The notes: a model not told the origin generated them from the letters alone. A DNA stretch of 64,000 nt from Geothrix rubra (GCF_030268065.1 NZ_BSDD01000001.1:974530-1038529), one strand, 5' to 3'; positions 34,018 through 44,327 are shown, counted from the stretch's first letter. Numbers and translations are program-made.

Positions 34018-34908
34018 TCAGGGGCGAAGGGACGGCGGCGGGTCGTCGGGCCCATCCAGCGGCGCGACGGGCGACCCTTCGCTGCCGGAAGCATGGAGGC
34101 ACAGGCTCCAGGTCCAGGTATCGTCCGGTCCCGCCTGGATCCGGAAAATCTGGGGGGCATTCACCGATTTGGCCTCCAGGGCGAAGCCCCGGCGGGGGCC
34201 CAGCCACCCGGACCCCGAGGCATAGACCAGCCGGAAGGAACCCTCCGGAGCCAGCCCCTGGTAGGACACGCCGCCGCAGAGGTACAGCGTCAGGACCGCG
34301 ACCTGGGATCGTGCGTCCACCAGGGACAGGAAGTAGTCCCGACCCGGGTCTGTCTCGATGCGCCAGGGGACGCAAGGATGAACCCCAGGCTCGATCTGGA
34401 GGGCCCCGTGTTCGGGCGTGGGGAGGGAGGGCGGCCCTTCTCCGGCCACGATCGGGGAGGAGCCCCCCCTCGGCCGGGATTCTGTTCCGGGGCCGGGTCC
34501 TGCCGCCAAGGGGGTTCCCCGGTCCGCCCGCCGCCCGCCCGGGCGGGCCTGGGGCCAGGCCAACGCCACCAGAAGGACCAGCCCGCCCGCTCCGATCGCA
34601 CCCACCCGGAGCAGCAGGTCTCCCTGGCCGGGGCTCATTCCTGGTCGTCGGTTCGGCCACCGCCGGGGGGCCTTCACCCCAGGGAGCAGCGGGTCGGGGG
34701 GTAGCCCCAGCCCCGCGCGGACCTCCGCCAGTCCACGACCGACCCGGAGCAGCTCGTCGTAGCGGGCCTTCCGGGCGGGATCGAGCAGCACGAACCGGAC
34801 GTCCTCCACCAGGTCCCGGGACAGCCCGACCTCTTCCAGCCTGGAGATCACCCGATCGACCCGGGCCCCCGCACCATCCAGGCCCAGTGCCCGGTAGAGG
34901 TCCCTCAT
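34018..34908 (-). CDS. degenerate J-domain membrane protein
   Basis: This 296-residue protein has an N-terminal J-like module (DLYRALGLDG, then VLLDPARKARYDELL) lacking the HPD tripeptide, so Hsp70 stimulation is unlikely. A proline-rich, basic linker leads to one transmembrane helix (about 103-120) and a C-terminal domain of about 120 residues with FLSLVDARSQVAVLTLYLCGG. It overlaps the true J-protein gene by ATGA. Confidence 0.65.
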   Translation of the reverse strand: MRDLYRALGLDGAGARVDRVISRLEEVGLSRDLVEDVRFVLLDPARKARYDELLRVGRGLAEVRAGLGLPPDPLLPGVKAPRRWPNRRPGMSPGQGDLLLRVGAIGAGGLVLLVALAWPQARPGGRRADRGTPLAAGPGPGTESRPRGGSSPIVAGEGPPSLPTPEHGALQIEPGVHPCVPWRIETDPGRDYFLSLVDARSQVAVLTLYLCGGVSYQGLAPEGSFRLVYASGSGWLGPRRGFALEAKSVNAPQIFRIQAGPDDTWTWSLCLHASGSEGSPVAPLDGPDDPPPSLRP

Positions 34909-35648
34909 GCCTCCTCCCCGGTCAGGAGCTCATAGGCGTCCTTGATGCGCCGGAAGGCCCGGTCCGCCTCCTGGACGGCCTGGGCGCCCTGGGGCAGGTA
35001 GTGGTCGGGATGGTGCACCCGACTGAGCCGGAGGTAGGCCCGCCGGATCTCGCCCGGGGTGGCCTCCTCGTCGAGGCCAAGCATGGCCAGGGCCTTGAGC
35101 CGCACCATCGCTCCAGGGCCGCCGGCCTGGAGGGGATCCGGGTACGGAACCGCGTCGTCCCAGGGACCGGCCGGGCCGTGCCCCGGCACCTCCCGCCCGG
35201 CCCAGGCCGTCCTGAGGCTCGGATCCCAGGGAGGGGGGAGCTCTGTTCCCGTGCGCTGCCGGAAGAGATCGGCCAGGTCCGAAGGCCTGAGGCCCAGCGC
35301 ATCCACCACTGTCCTCAGGGCCAGGTGGTGCCCGAGGGCCAGGGTTCCGCCATCCAGGGCCACCTCGAGGGCCCCGCGCATCGCCAGCAACCGCGTGGCC
35401 CGGGGGGCCGGCCCCAGGGCCTCGAGCGCCCCCTGGAAGGTCGGAGCGCCCGGTGATTCCCCTGCCAGTGGCGAGGCCGTGGCCTCGTCCCGTCCGAGAC
35501 CAAGGCGGCGGAACGCCCTCCGTGCCCGTGCCTCCGCGTCCAGGGCGCCCGGAGGCCCCCAGATGACCATGGCCGAGATCAGCCCGCGGATGGCCGCCAG
35601 ATGGGCTCCGGGAATCCGTTCGCACGTCATGGGAAGGGGAAGGGCCAT
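34905..35648 (-). CDS. DnaJ-domain protein (C-terminal J domain)
   Basis: This 247-residue protein has a J domain at its C-terminus (about 185-245). KALAMLGLDEEATPGEIRR opens helix I-II, HHPDHYLP holds the HPD motif, and FRRIKDAYELL is helix III. The N-terminal 180 residues are not recognised. A C-terminal J domain is typical of specialised co-chaperones rather than DnaJ. It is translationally coupled to the degenerate J protein downstream and divergent from the Yip1/Sel1-like gene. Confidence 0.8.
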   Translation of the reverse strand: MALPLPMTCERIPGAHLAAIRGLISAMVIWGPPGALDAEARARRAFRRLGLGRDEATASPLAGESPGAPTFQGALEALGPAPRATRLLAMRGALEVALDGGTLALGHHLALRTVVDALGLRPSDLADLFRQRTGTELPPPWDPSLRTAWAGREVPGHGPAGPWDDAVPYPDPLQAGGPGAMVRLKALAMLGLDEEATPGEIRRAYLRLSRVHHPDHYLPQGAQAVQEADRAFRRIKDAYELLTGEEA

Positions 35649-35739
35649 CCGGCTTATCCGATCGACTCATCGTCAATTGTGATATTAATGGAGGCACCCA
35701 ACCCGCCCACCACGAATTTCTCAACTCCGGACGTGCCCC

Positions 35740-37902
35740 TTGAGCCAGGATCGCCCTGATTCGTCCCCGCTTCCTCTCCATCCGGCCCCAGCCTTGCCCG
35801 CCCCGCAGTTCCAGGCCGAGGCCCCCGCGACGAGGATCCAGCTCGGGGAGATCCCGCCCCCCCGAACCCCGTCCACCCGGATGCAGGACCCCCTGCCGAC
35901 CGCGCCGCCTGCGGACCTGCCCCTCGACGAAGGAGCCGGCGGACCCCGGCGCCCCTCCCGTCTCGCCCCCATCAAGGCCATGGTGAAGGAGGCCTACTTC
36001 GATCCCGCCCGGGCCTTCCAGGATTCGGTCGATTGGCCGCGCTTCAGGAAGGCCCAGGTGGCGCTGTTCCTGGTCTCGCTGGTCATGCCCTTCTTCGCGC
36101 TGCTCGCCCTCGGTTTCGTGCTGGGCGTGATCTACCTCACGGGCGCCTCCCTCTACAGCGCGACGAGCCCGAGCCCCATCTACCAGCTGATGCTCTATCC
36201 ACTGGTCTTCGTGCTGGCCCGCGGTTACTGGATCGCCTACCTGGCCCTGCCCCTCGGTCTCTTCCTCGTCGGGTGGCTCTGGTCCGTGCCGACGGCCTGG
36301 CTCCTCTCCCGCATCGCGGGAGGTTCCCACATCGACTTCAGGAAGGCCCTCAGCATCCTCGCCATGCTCGGGGCCATGCTGGCCCCGTTCACGATGTTCC
36401 CCTTCCTCCGGCTCCTCGCCCTCGGGGTGATCCTCTGGCACATCTCCCGGCGCATGGAGGACACCTTCGATATCGGCTTCTGGCGCCTCGTGGGCCGTGG
36501 TGGACCGCTCCTCCTCTGCGCGGCCTTCCTCTACGGGGCCTTCGAACGGAGCGTGGAATCCTATTTCCCGGGCGGGGAGGACCTGAAGGCCAACCTCTAC
36601 GCCTTCGTCAACCAGAAGAAGATGCTGGAATGGCCCACCTTCCAGGCCAAGGTCTATGTCAGCCCCAACGAGCGCCTCTTCGATGACCTGTCCGACTTCA
36701 ACACCCGGCTCCGGGAGCAGGCCGTCGTCAAGGCCATGGCCATCCTGAAAAACGGTTCGGAAACCCCCGACTTCCGGTTCCGGATCGCGAACCGCATGGC
36801 GGAGAACGGGCAGGCCGAGGCCTACCCGTACCTCTCCCGCTACTACGCGGAGGGCCAGGGCACACCGGCCGACCCCGCCGCGGCCCTGAACTGGATGCAG
36901 AGGTTCACGGACGCGAATCCTGGAAACCTGGATGCGGGGCTGGAGAGGGCCCACCTCCTCCTCCGCAACGGCCGCCGTCTCGACGGCAAGCGGTACCTGG
37001 TCGGCATGGCCAAGGGACAGATCACGCAGGTCCCCAGGATCGCCGAGTTCATCCAGAAGGAGGGCCTGGGACGCAGCGATCGCACCTTCAACTTCGAGGT
37101 GCTGAATCTGTACCAGCAGGGCAATACCAGCAGCACCGTGGGCATGTATCCAGGCGGACCTGGCCAGCCGCGGTACGTCTACGAGACCCAGACCAAGCAG
37201 GAATCCCTGAGGAAGACCCTCTACCAGAACGACCGCGACCAGTCGCTCTGGTTCTACCGGGCCCTGGTGGCCGAGTACGCCAGCGGCACGGCCGGGGCGG
37301 AGGTCTACGGGGAGTCCACTTCCGAACTTGCCCAGGCGGAGCTGGACCGGAAGGCCAAGGAGGGGGATCCGGTGGCCATGGACATCCTGGCCGACCGCTA
37401 CGCGCGGGACGGGGATATCCTCGCGGCCCGCCGCCTCTGGGTTTCGGCCACCCAGGCCCTCGACACCGACAACCGCTTCGCCAACGTGGCGTACTACATG
37501 AAGCTCGCGGGAAGCTACGATCCAGCGGAATCCACGCAGGCTCCCGACGTCCAGCAGGCCACGAAGTACTACCTGGCCGCCCTCCTGGTCTCGACCTGGC
37601 ATGGCCGCTCCCGCCCCGTCGGGCGGGGATCCCTGGAGCGCCTCCATCCCGGGAAGGTCCCGGATCCGCTCGGACAGCCCTTTCTCGACCTGTGCCTCAA
37701 GCACGACATCCCGGAGGCGTGGTTCATGATGGGGGACCGCTGCCTGAACGGGGACTTTCCCGGCGTTCCCAAGAATGCCGTGAAGGCCCAGGACTGCTTC
37801 AGGAAGGCCCGGGCGCTGGGGTACCAGAGCCCCCAGCTCTCCAGGCAACTGGCTGCCACGAGCGGCCCCGGGGCCTCACCCAGAGGCGCCTCGGCCGGGT
37901 AG
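35740..37902 (+). CDS. membrane protein with Yip1-like helices and Sel1-like repeats
   Basis: This protein has up to 720 residues. A proline-rich N-terminus is followed by about five transmembrane helices (about 105-260) in a Yip1-like arrangement. A long soluble C-terminal part has Sel1/TPR-type units (YYAEGQGTPADPAAALNWM near 370, DILADRYARDGDILAARRLW near 547, FMMGDRCLNGDFPGVPKNA near 665). The TTG at 35740 is the only start before the upstream in-frame stop and lacks a clear ribosome site; ATG 35881 is an alternative. It is divergent from the J-protein pair, suggesting a joint membrane-proteostasis role (inference). Confidence 0.75.
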   Translation: MSQDRPDSSPLPLHPAPALPAPQFQAEAPATRIQLGEIPPPRTPSTRMQDPLPTAPPADLPLDEGAGGPRRPSRLAPIKAMVKEAYFDPARAFQDSVDWPRFRKAQVALFLVSLVMPFFALLALGFVLGVIYLTGASLYSATSPSPIYQLMLYPLVFVLARGYWIAYLALPLGLFLVGWLWSVPTAWLLSRIAGGSHIDFRKALSILAMLGAMLAPFTMFPFLRLLALGVILWHISRRMEDTFDIGFWRLVGRGGPLLLCAAFLYGAFERSVESYFPGGEDLKANLYAFVNQKKMLEWPTFQAKVYVSPNERLFDDLSDFNTRLREQAVVKAMAILKNGSETPDFRFRIANRMAENGQAEAYPYLSRYYAEGQGTPADPAAALNWMQRFTDANPGNLDAGLERAHLLLRNGRRLDGKRYLVGMAKGQITQVPRIAEFIQKEGLGRSDRTFNFEVLNLYQQGNTSSTVGMYPGGPGQPRYVYETQTKQESLRKTLYQNDRDQSLWFYRALVAEYASGTAGAEVYGESTSELAQAELDRKAKEGDPVAMDILADRYARDGDILAARRLWVSATQALDTDNRFANVAYYMKLAGSYDPAESTQAPDVQQATKYYLAALLVSTWHGRSRPVGRGSLERLHPGKVPDPLGQPFLDLCLKHDIPEAWFMMGDRCLNGDFPGVPKNAVKAQDCFRKARALGYQSPQLSRQLAATSGPGASPRGASAG

Positions 37903-37967
37903 AATGCCTGTTGGCCAGGGGTTCCCGGCCTGTGCGCCTTCCCCCTGTCCCGCATCCTCCGGTTCCC

Positions 37968-39122
37968 ATGCCCGCTCCGATCCAAGGGCCGCCTGCTTCC
38001 GCGCCCCGCATTCACATCCTGGATTTCGCCCGCCTCCTGGCCATCCTCCTGATGCTCCAGGGGCACACGATGGAAGCCTTCGTGGCCCCGTCCGCCATGG
38101 ACTGGGGCACCCTGCACTGGCGGTTCTGGGGCGAGGTCCGTGGCCTCACGGCTCCCCTGTTCCTCCTGGTCTCCGGGGCCGCCACGGTCCTCGCCACCCG
38201 GAGGGATCGGGAGGGCCGGGTGTCCGCCCGCCAGTACCTGCGGAGGATCCGCACCGTGCTGCTGGTCACCGCGATCGGCTACCTGCTGGTGTTCCCCGCG
38301 GCCTGCTTCGCGGACCTCCGCTGGGTGTCCGAGGCAGGGTGGCGCACCTTCCTGCAGGTGAACATCCTGCAGCTGAACGGCGTCATGCTGCTGCTCCTGA
38401 CGGGGCTCCTGGCGCTGACGCGGAACGCCCGGACCCACGCCGCCTGGAGCCTCGCCGTGGGCCTGCTCATCCTCCTGGCGGCCCCGGTGGCCACCAGCCT
38501 GGACTGGTTCTCCCGCCTCCCGGAGGGCCTCGCGGCCTACCTCTCCTTCGCCCATGGCTCCCTGTTCCCGCTGTTTCCCGCAGGCGGCTTCATGCTGCTG
38601 GGGGTCGGGCTCGGCACCGTGCTCCTCGAGGCGCCCGAGGACCAGCGGCTTCGGTGGTTCCGCCTCGCCGCCCTCGGGGCCGGCCTCGCGGCGCTGGCGT
38701 TGTCCCTGGCCGCGGCGGCGGTGCCGGGGCACCTGCTCCCCCCCCACGATGCCTACAAGGCCGGCTGGGCCTCCAGCTTCCACCGGCTGGGCTTCTCGCT
38801 GCTGGTGCTGGGCGGCCTCGCCACCGTGGCTGAGGCCTGGCCCCGGCTCGTCCAGGCCCTCGCGCCCCTGGGGCGGAAGTCGCTCGCGGTGTACGTGGTC
38901 CACCTCGCCCTGATCTACGGGACGCCCTGGACCCCGGGGCTCACCGGCCAGCCTCTCCACGCCCTCTCGGCCCTCCAGGGCATCGGGATGATCCCGGCCG
39001 TGGCCGCCGCAACCTTCGGCCTGGTGCTCCTGTGGGATCGGGTCCGGAACCATTCTGAACAGGTCCGGACCCTCGCCCACCTTGCCACGACGTTCGTGCT
39101 GGCCTACGCCCTCCTGTTCTGA
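37968..39122 (+). CDS. DUF1624/heparan-N-acetyltransferase-type membrane protein
   Basis: This 384-residue polytopic protein has about ten helices. The N-terminal RIHILDFARLLAILLMLQGH with its buried His, and TAPLFLLVSGAATVLA, fit the DUF1624 (heparan-alpha-glucosaminide N-acetyltransferase catalytic) branch of acyltransferase-3-like proteins. The C-terminal helix GRKSLAVYVVHLALIYG supports this. The likely role is acyl transfer to an envelope glycan; the acceptor is unknown. Confidence 0.78.
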   Translation: MPAPIQGPPASAPRIHILDFARLLAILLMLQGHTMEAFVAPSAMDWGTLHWRFWGEVRGLTAPLFLLVSGAATVLATRRDREGRVSARQYLRRIRTVLLVTAIGYLLVFPAACFADLRWVSEAGWRTFLQVNILQLNGVMLLLLTGLLALTRNARTHAAWSLAVGLLILLAAPVATSLDWFSRLPEGLAAYLSFAHGSLFPLFPAGGFMLLGVGLGTVLLEAPEDQRLRWFRLAALGAGLAALALSLAAAAVPGHLLPPHDAYKAGWASSFHRLGFSLLVLGGLATVAEAWPRLVQALAPLGRKSLAVYVVHLALIYGTPWTPGLTGQPLHALSALQGIGMIPAVAAATFGLVLLWDRVRNHSEQVRTLAHLATTFVLAYALLF

Positions 39123-39144
39123 GGCGGGCGGCCCCGGCAGGTTC

Positions 39145-39780
39145 CTAGAACCGCCAGCCCAGGCTGGCCTGGAGGGCATTGGCATCGAAGGTGCTGCCCA
39201 CGCTGCTGACCACGTAGCGGGCCTCCAGGTTCACCCGCTCGCCCAGCTGCACGCCGACGCCCCCCGTGAGGGCCAGCTTGGTGGTCCAGAGGGAGCTGCG
39301 CTGTCCGGCGGTGGTCTGCTCCAGGTCCCAGCGCGCGCCGCCGAGCCCCGCCACCAGGTAGGCCTGGGTGGCTCCCTGGTTCAGCTTGAACAGATGGTCG
39401 AAGCTCAGGATGACGTTCTTGGCGTAGGTCCGGGTCCCCGACGCACCCACGGCACCGCCCTCCGGGAAGGTGTTCCACTCCAGGCGCGTACGGCTGGCGT
39501 TCCAGTCGCCCTGATCGCGGGTCCACTGGACCCCCAGGCCCAGGCCGGTGCGGCGGTCCAGGTTCTCCTTGAGATCCCGCAGCGGCACATCCGCCTGCAC
39601 GTAGGCGCCGAACACCGAGTGGTGGTGCCGGAAGCGGAACCGGACATGGCAATCGCCCTCCTCCCTCTGAGGCTCGGCCACCGGGGCCTTCGCCTCGGGC
39701 TTGGAAGGCGCCTCCTGGGCGGCCAGGGCGAGCCCTGCGCAGGCCAGGGGAACGAGGTACAGGGATCGGGCGAGGGGCAT
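39145..39780 (-). CDS. outer-membrane beta-barrel protein
   Basis: This 211-residue protein has a signal peptide (LVPLACAGLALAAQ) and a short alanine/proline-rich linker. Alternating amphipathic strands such as FGAYVQADVPL, GLGLGVQWTRD, VNLEARYVVSSVG and the terminal LQASLGWRF end in phenylalanine, the BAM recognition signature. Size suggests an 8-stranded barrel. Function unknown. The 176 bases to the kinase gene at 39957 contain no gene. Confidence 0.75.
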   Translation of the reverse strand: MPLARSLYLVPLACAGLALAAQEAPSKPEAKAPVAEPQREEGDCHVRFRFRHHHSVFGAYVQADVPLRDLKENLDRRTGLGLGVQWTRDQGDWNASRTRLEWNTFPEGGAVGASGTRTYAKNVILSFDHLFKLNQGATQAYLVAGLGGARWDLEQTTAGQRSSLWTTKLALTGGVGVQLGERVNLEARYVVSSVGSTFDANALQASLGWRF

Positions 39781-39956
39781 GGCGGCTCCTGGGAGGTGGC
39801 TCGCAGCGGACGAGCGATGCAGGGACTACGCAGGAGCCGTGCCGACGGTTGAGGCCCAGGCGGGGCGGGCCTTTCCCTCGGCGGTGGGGCCTCGCGGGTC
39901 GCAGCCTGCATCCTGCGTCGGGAAAAGCCACACCCGCCGCCACGCGCCGTCGTCCC

Positions 39957-42242
39957 TCAGCGTCCAGGCCGATCCAGGATCTCCCGGACCCGGGCCAGGA
40001 GCGCCCTCGAGCTGAACGGCTTCATCAGGAGATCGGCCTCGGTTTCCAGCAGGCCCTTGTGCTGGATGATGTCCGCGGTGTAGCCGCTCAGGTAGAGCAC
40101 CCGGGTGCCCGGATGGGTGATGGCGAGGCGGTCGCGAAGCTCACGGCCCGTCATGCCCGGCATGATCACGTCGCTGACGACCAGCGGAATCGCTGCGGCC
40201 TCCCGCGCCAGGAGGGCCAGGGCCTCGGCCCCGTCGCCCGCCTCGAGGACCCGGTAGCCCCCGCCCTCCAGCATCATGCGCACCACCCTCCGCACGTCCG
40301 TCTCGTCTTCCACCAGGAGGATCCGCTCGGTGCCGCCCCGCGCCAGGAGCTCCTCCCCGGATTCCGGAACCAGCACGCCGGAGTCCAGGCGGGGCAGGTA
40401 GATCTTGAAGGTGGTTCCGATGCCGGGATGGCTGTACACCCGGATGAGGCCCCCATGCTGCTGGACGATCCCATGGACGATGGCCAGGCCCAGCCCCGTG
40501 CCCTTGCCCACGGCCTTGGTGGTGAAGAAGGGGTCGAAGATCCGCTCGAGGGTGGTCCCATCCATGCCCGCGCCGCTGTCCGACACGCAGAGCAGGACGC
40601 AGGGTCCCTCCAGGGAGGGGCATCCGACCGCACCGGCCGGGGGGGCCTCCAGCGTGGCGGCGTGGGCCGTGAGGCTCAGCAGGCCCCCGTGGGGCATGGC
40701 GTCCCGCGCGTTGGTCACCAGGTTGAGGATGACCTGCTCGATCTGCCCCGCGTCCACCCGGACGATCAGGGGTTCCGTCGCGGGTTCCGTCCGGAGGAGG
40801 ATGTCCTCGCCGATGAGCCGGCGGAGCAGGTGCTCCTGGTTCTTCAGGATCTCGTTGAGATCCACCGGCTTCATCTCCATCTTCTGCTTCCGGCTGAAGG
40901 CCAGGAGGCTCCGGGTGAGGCCGGCGGCCCGGTCCGCGGCCCTCAGGACCCGCTGCGCGAGTTCCTTGGCCGGATCCCCGTCGCGGGCCTGGCTGATGAG
41001 CATGGAGGTGTAGCCGATGATGGCGGTGAGGATGTTGTTGAAGTCGTGGGCGATGCCCCCGGCCATCTGGCCGACGGCCTCCATCTTCTGGGCCTGGCGG
41101 AGCTGTTCCTCCAGCCCGAGGCGGTTCTGCTCCTCCTGGATCCGGGCGGACTCATCCCGGAAGACGAGCACCATGCCCAGGATCTCGCCCTCGGCGTTGA
41201 GGATGGGGGCCCCGCTGTCTGCCACCGGCCGGCGGGAGCCGTCCCGCGCCGCGAGCAGGGGATGCCCGGCGAGTTCGACCCTGCCCCGCCCCGCCATGAT
41301 GCCCTCGAAGGGCGCCACCAGGGGGTCGCCGGTCTGGCCATCGACCAGCCGGAACACCTCCGGGAGGGGGCGGCCCAGGGCCTCCGGCATCGTCCAGCCC
41401 GTGAGGGACTCCGCCACCCGGTTCATGAGCGTGATCCGCCAGGCGCGGTCGCAGGCCAGCACCCCGTCGCCGATGCTCCCGATGGTGACGGCCAGGCGTT
41501 CCTGTTCTTCGATGAGCCGCCGCTCGGAGGTGGCCAGTTCGGAGGAGGCCTCGTTCAGGGCCATGGCCAGCTCGTCGGTCTCGAGGGAGAGGCCCGGCGA
41601 CGCCACCCGGTCCCCCTTCCGCCGGTTCAGGTCCCGGGCGAATCCGGCGAGCTGGCGGATGGCATTGAGCGGGGGCCTGAGGACGAGGTACATGAGCGCG
41701 GTCCCCGCCAGGACCAGCAGGGCGCCCATGAGGGCGCTGCTGTGCCAGACCTCGGTCTGCACCTCGCGGACGGCCGCAAGGGAGTACTCCAGCCGGAGCC
41801 AGCCCAGCCGGTCCCCCGCCTCGATGGGCGTCCAGATGATGAGCCGATCCGCCTCCCGCCGGACGGTTTCACCCCCGGCGGCGGGAAGGCGCGTCCGGCT
41901 TCGGAAGGGGAGCGGGCCGGGAGTGGACTGGAGGCTCGCGCGCCCGATGGCGCAGATGCCCGTGCCGGCGGAGTCGTACACCTCGATGCCCAGGATGTCG
42001 GGGATCTGGGACACCTCGGCCAGGTGTTCCTCCAGGCCGGCGTATTCCCGGATGACGAGGAAGTGGGCCGCGTCATTGGCATGGGTCTGGGCCAGCACCC
42101 TCGCCCCCGCCGCGACCGACTGGTAGTAGATGTCCCCCTGCCGGCGGCTCACCCGCCAGCCGAACACCGCCACCAGCGCCGCCAGGATCAGCGAGAGGAT
42201 GAACAGGATCCGGACGTCGAGCCGCCTCAGCGCGGAGGTCAT
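39957..42242 (-). CDS. hybrid sensor histidine kinase with receiver domain
   Basis: This is a 761-residue kinase. TM1 is at about 11-28, a periplasmic sensor at 29-170 ([19 protein letters not shown]), and TM2 at about 172-192, followed by HAMP. A PAS domain lies around 245-365 with the [11 protein letters not shown] linker. HisKA has the phospho-His in [14 protein letters not shown], the ATPase has [16 protein letters not shown] and [11 protein letters not shown], and a C-terminal receiver has phospho-Asp in [10 protein letters not shown] and a late Lys in LLMKPFSS. It overlaps the PhnD-like binding-protein gene by ATGA, so the two are made together. Confidence 0.93.
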   Translation of the reverse strand: MTSALRRLDVRILFILSLILAALVAVFGWRVSRRQGDIYYQSVAAGARVLAQTHANDAAHFLVIREYAGLEEHLAEVSQIPDILGIEVYDSAGTGICAIGRASLQSTPGPLPFRSRTRLPAAGGETVRREADRLIIWTPIEAGDRLGWLRLEYSLAAVREVQTEVWHSSALMGALLVLAGTALMYLVLRPPLNAIRQLAGFARDLNRRKGDRVASPGLSLETDELAMALNEASSELATSERRLIEEQERLAVTIGSIGDGVLACDRAWRITLMNRVAESLTGWTMPEALGRPLPEVFRLVDGQTGDPLVAPFEGIMAGRGRVELAGHPLLAARDGSRRPVADSGAPILNAEGEILGMVLVFRDESARIQEEQNRLGLEEQLRQAQKMEAVGQMAGGIAHDFNNILTAIIGYTSMLISQARDGDPAKELAQRVLRAADRAAGLTRSLLAFSRKQKMEMKPVDLNEILKNQEHLLRRLIGEDILLRTEPATEPLIVRVDAGQIEQVILNLVTNARDAMPHGGLLSLTAHAATLEAPPAGAVGCPSLEGPCVLLCVSDSGAGMDGTTLERIFDPFFTTKAVGKGTGLGLAIVHGIVQQHGGLIRVYSHPGIGTTFKIYLPRLDSGVLVPESGEELLARGGTERILLVEDETDVRRVVRMMLEGGGYRVLEAGDGAEALALLAREAAAIPLVVSDVIMPGMTGRELRDRLAITHPGTRVLYLSGYTADIIQHKGLLETEADLLMKPFSSRALLARVREILDRPGR

Positions 42243-43084
42243 GGCCGCTGGATCCGCTGGTAGCCAGGATCGCCGAAGAGGGCGTAGTCGCGCTGGAAAT
42301 CGGCCCCGGTGGGCTGGCCGAGACCCACGCCTTCCAGCAGGGTCTGGCCCTGCCCGGTGGCCGCCAGGGCGAAGACGGCCCGGACCACGGCCTCGCGGTC
42401 CGCCCGCGGCACCCGCGGATGGGCGACGAGGGGATGGGGCGCGATCTTCGGCGTCCTCAGGAGCACCCGGAAGTCGGGGCTCTTCTCCACGAAATCCCCG
42501 GCCTGCTTGGCGTCGAGGATGGCCCCGGCATCCACCTTCCCCAGGAGCACGCTCTTGGCGACGTTGATGGTGGAACCGCTGAACGAGGCGTTGTAGTCGA
42601 TTTCCCCCTCTCCGGAGGCGAGGGCGTAGCGGGTGATGACGCTGCACACGTTCTTCGGCCCCACGAAGGCGATCGTCCGTCCATGCAGGTCCCGGACCTT
42701 CTGGCAGGGGGAATCCCTGCGCACGAACACCAGCCCGCTGATCGCCACGGAGCTCCGGACCAGGGGGAGGTACTTCTGCTTCTCATGCACGAGGAAGTAG
42801 AGGTTGGGCGAGATGTAGATGAAATCGGGGACCCCGGCCTCGCAATCCGCCAGGAATTCCGGGAAGGTGCCGTAGAGCTTCAGCTCCAGGTCGACCCCCG
42901 CCTCGCGGGACAGGTCTCGCACCAGGGGGGTCCAGGCCTTGTGGAGGGCCACCGGCGGCAGGCTGGGGATCACGGCCAGGGTGTAGGTCCGGCCCGCCCC
43001 GGCCATCAGGCAGGAGCCGGCGAACGCCACCGGAAGCAGGAGGAACCTTGCGACGCGGGTGAGCCAAGGGTGGAGCCGGGACAT
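42239..43084 (-). CDS. PhnD/SsuA-like periplasmic substrate-binding protein
   Basis: This 281-residue exported protein has a signal peptide and the phosphate/phosphite/phosphonate (PF12974) binding-protein pattern: YTLAVIPSLPPVALHKAWTP, FIYISPNLYFLVHE, FVRRDSPCQKVRDLHGRTIA and KVDAGAILDAKQAG. No permease or ATPase gene is near. Coupling to the hybrid kinase suggests a sensing role, with the ligand presented to the periplasmic domain of the kinase (inference). Confidence 0.88.
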   Translation of the reverse strand: MSRLHPWLTRVARFLLLPVAFAGSCLMAGAGRTYTLAVIPSLPPVALHKAWTPLVRDLSREAGVDLELKLYGTFPEFLADCEAGVPDFIYISPNLYFLVHEKQKYLPLVRSSVAISGLVFVRRDSPCQKVRDLHGRTIAFVGPKNVCSVITRYALASGEGEIDYNASFSGSTINVAKSVLLGKVDAGAILDAKQAGDFVEKSPDFRVLLRTPKIAPHPLVAHPRVPRADREAVVRAVFALAATGQGQTLLEGVGLGQPTGADFQRDYALFGDPGYQRIQRP

Positions 43085-43178
43085 GGATGCCCCCTCCTCC
43101 CCTTCATCGGCAGAACCGGCCTTCGCCCATGAATCGGCTCATCCCGGACCGGACGGCTTCAGGCCACCGGAAGGTCCA

Positions 43179-44327
43179 TTAGGAACGCGCCCAGCGGCGG
43201 CGCAGGACCTGCTCGGCGGGCTGGGAGAGGTACCTCGCCACCAGCCAGCCCAGCGACCAGGAGAGGGCCACGGCCGGCACGTACCAGAGGATGCCCCAGC
43301 GGAACCCTCCGCCCAGGGCGCGGAAGGCGCGGACCACGGGCCAGACCACGAACATGTGGGTGAGGTAGATCTCGTAGCTCAGCCGCCCGGAGGACTGGAG
43401 CCAGGCCGTCCCCGGCAGCGCCGGGAAGGCCCCCTGCTCCGCCCGCCAGTGGCAGGCCAGGACGAGGGCGGCCGCAGCCGCGGTGAGCAGGAGGATGCAG
43501 CCGTTCCCGAGGAGGGGCCAGAGCCGACCCTCGAAGCAGAGCACCGCCACGAGGCCGGCTGCCCCGAGGGCGCCGAGCAGCCACACGGGCCGGGCCCCCC
43601 GCGGACGGAGGCGGTCCGCCGCCAGGGCGGCGAGCACCCCCATGGCGATGCCCGCCATGCCGGGGAGGTAGGCCTTCTCCTGCCAGATCTCGTTCCCCGC
43701 CAGGGCCGCGCGCGACACCGGCAGCGACAGGGCCAGCAGGAGCAGGGCGGGCACCAGGACCCTCGCCCGGCGCAGGCCGAGGCCCAGCCAGGGGAAGCCC
43801 AGGTAGAAGACCTCCTCGATGGAGAGGGACCACAGCACGTCCCAGTTGCCCGGCAGGTAGCCGGTGCGGCCCTCGTACCAGTTCAGGTGCAGGCCCAGGG
43901 CCGAACCGATGGCCCGGGGGAGGGACTGGCCCGGGCGTGAGATCACATAATCCCGGGCCCCGGCCAGGTGCAGCAGGCTGAGGACGGCCACGAGGACCAG
44001 GAGGCAGGGCAGGATCCGGGCGGCCCGGCGCGCGTAGAAGGCCCGGACATCCACCGCCCCCAGGCTGCCCCAGCGGGCCAGGGCGTTGCTGGTGATGAGG
44101 AACCCGGAGATCACGAAGAAGATGAAGACCGCCTCGTAGCCGTTGTAGATCAGCGCATTGAGCGACCACTTCGGCAGGTAGGCGGCGAGCACGCTCTGCC
44201 GGAGGGGGATGCGCAACCCCACGTGGTGGACCACCACCAGCAGGATCGAGAGGCCGCGCAGGAGGTCGATGCCGGGATTGCGGGCCGGCCGGGCGTTCGG
44301 CGTTGCATCCGGTCCGGTCACTGGCAC
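43179..44327 (-). CDS. acyltransferase 3 family membrane protein
   Basis: This 382-residue O-acyltransferase has about ten helices. The family His lies in LRGLSILLVVVHHVGLRIP; FIFFVISGFLITSNALAR and the RRAARILP motif follow. WSLSIEEVFYLGFP near residue 165 is the conserved acidic region. Such enzymes acylate LPS O-antigen, peptidoglycan or other glycans. GTG 44327 is the first start; a GTG two codons later is equivalent. Confidence 0.88.
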   Translation of the reverse strand: MPVTGPDATPNARPARNPGIDLLRGLSILLVVVHHVGLRIPLRQSVLAAYLPKWSLNALIYNGYEAVFIFFVISGFLITSNALARWGSLGAVDVRAFYARRAARILPCLLVLVAVLSLLHLAGARDYVISRPGQSLPRAIGSALGLHLNWYEGRTGYLPGNWDVLWSLSIEEVFYLGFPWLGLGLRRARVLVPALLLLALSLPVSRAALAGNEIWQEKAYLPGMAGIAMGVLAALAADRLRPRGARPVWLLGALGAAGLVAVLCFEGRLWPLLGNGCILLLTAAAAALVLACHWRAEQGAFPALPGTAWLQSSGRLSYEIYLTHMFVVWPVVRAFRALGGGFRWGILWYVPAVALSWSLGWLVARYLSQPAEQVLRRRWARS

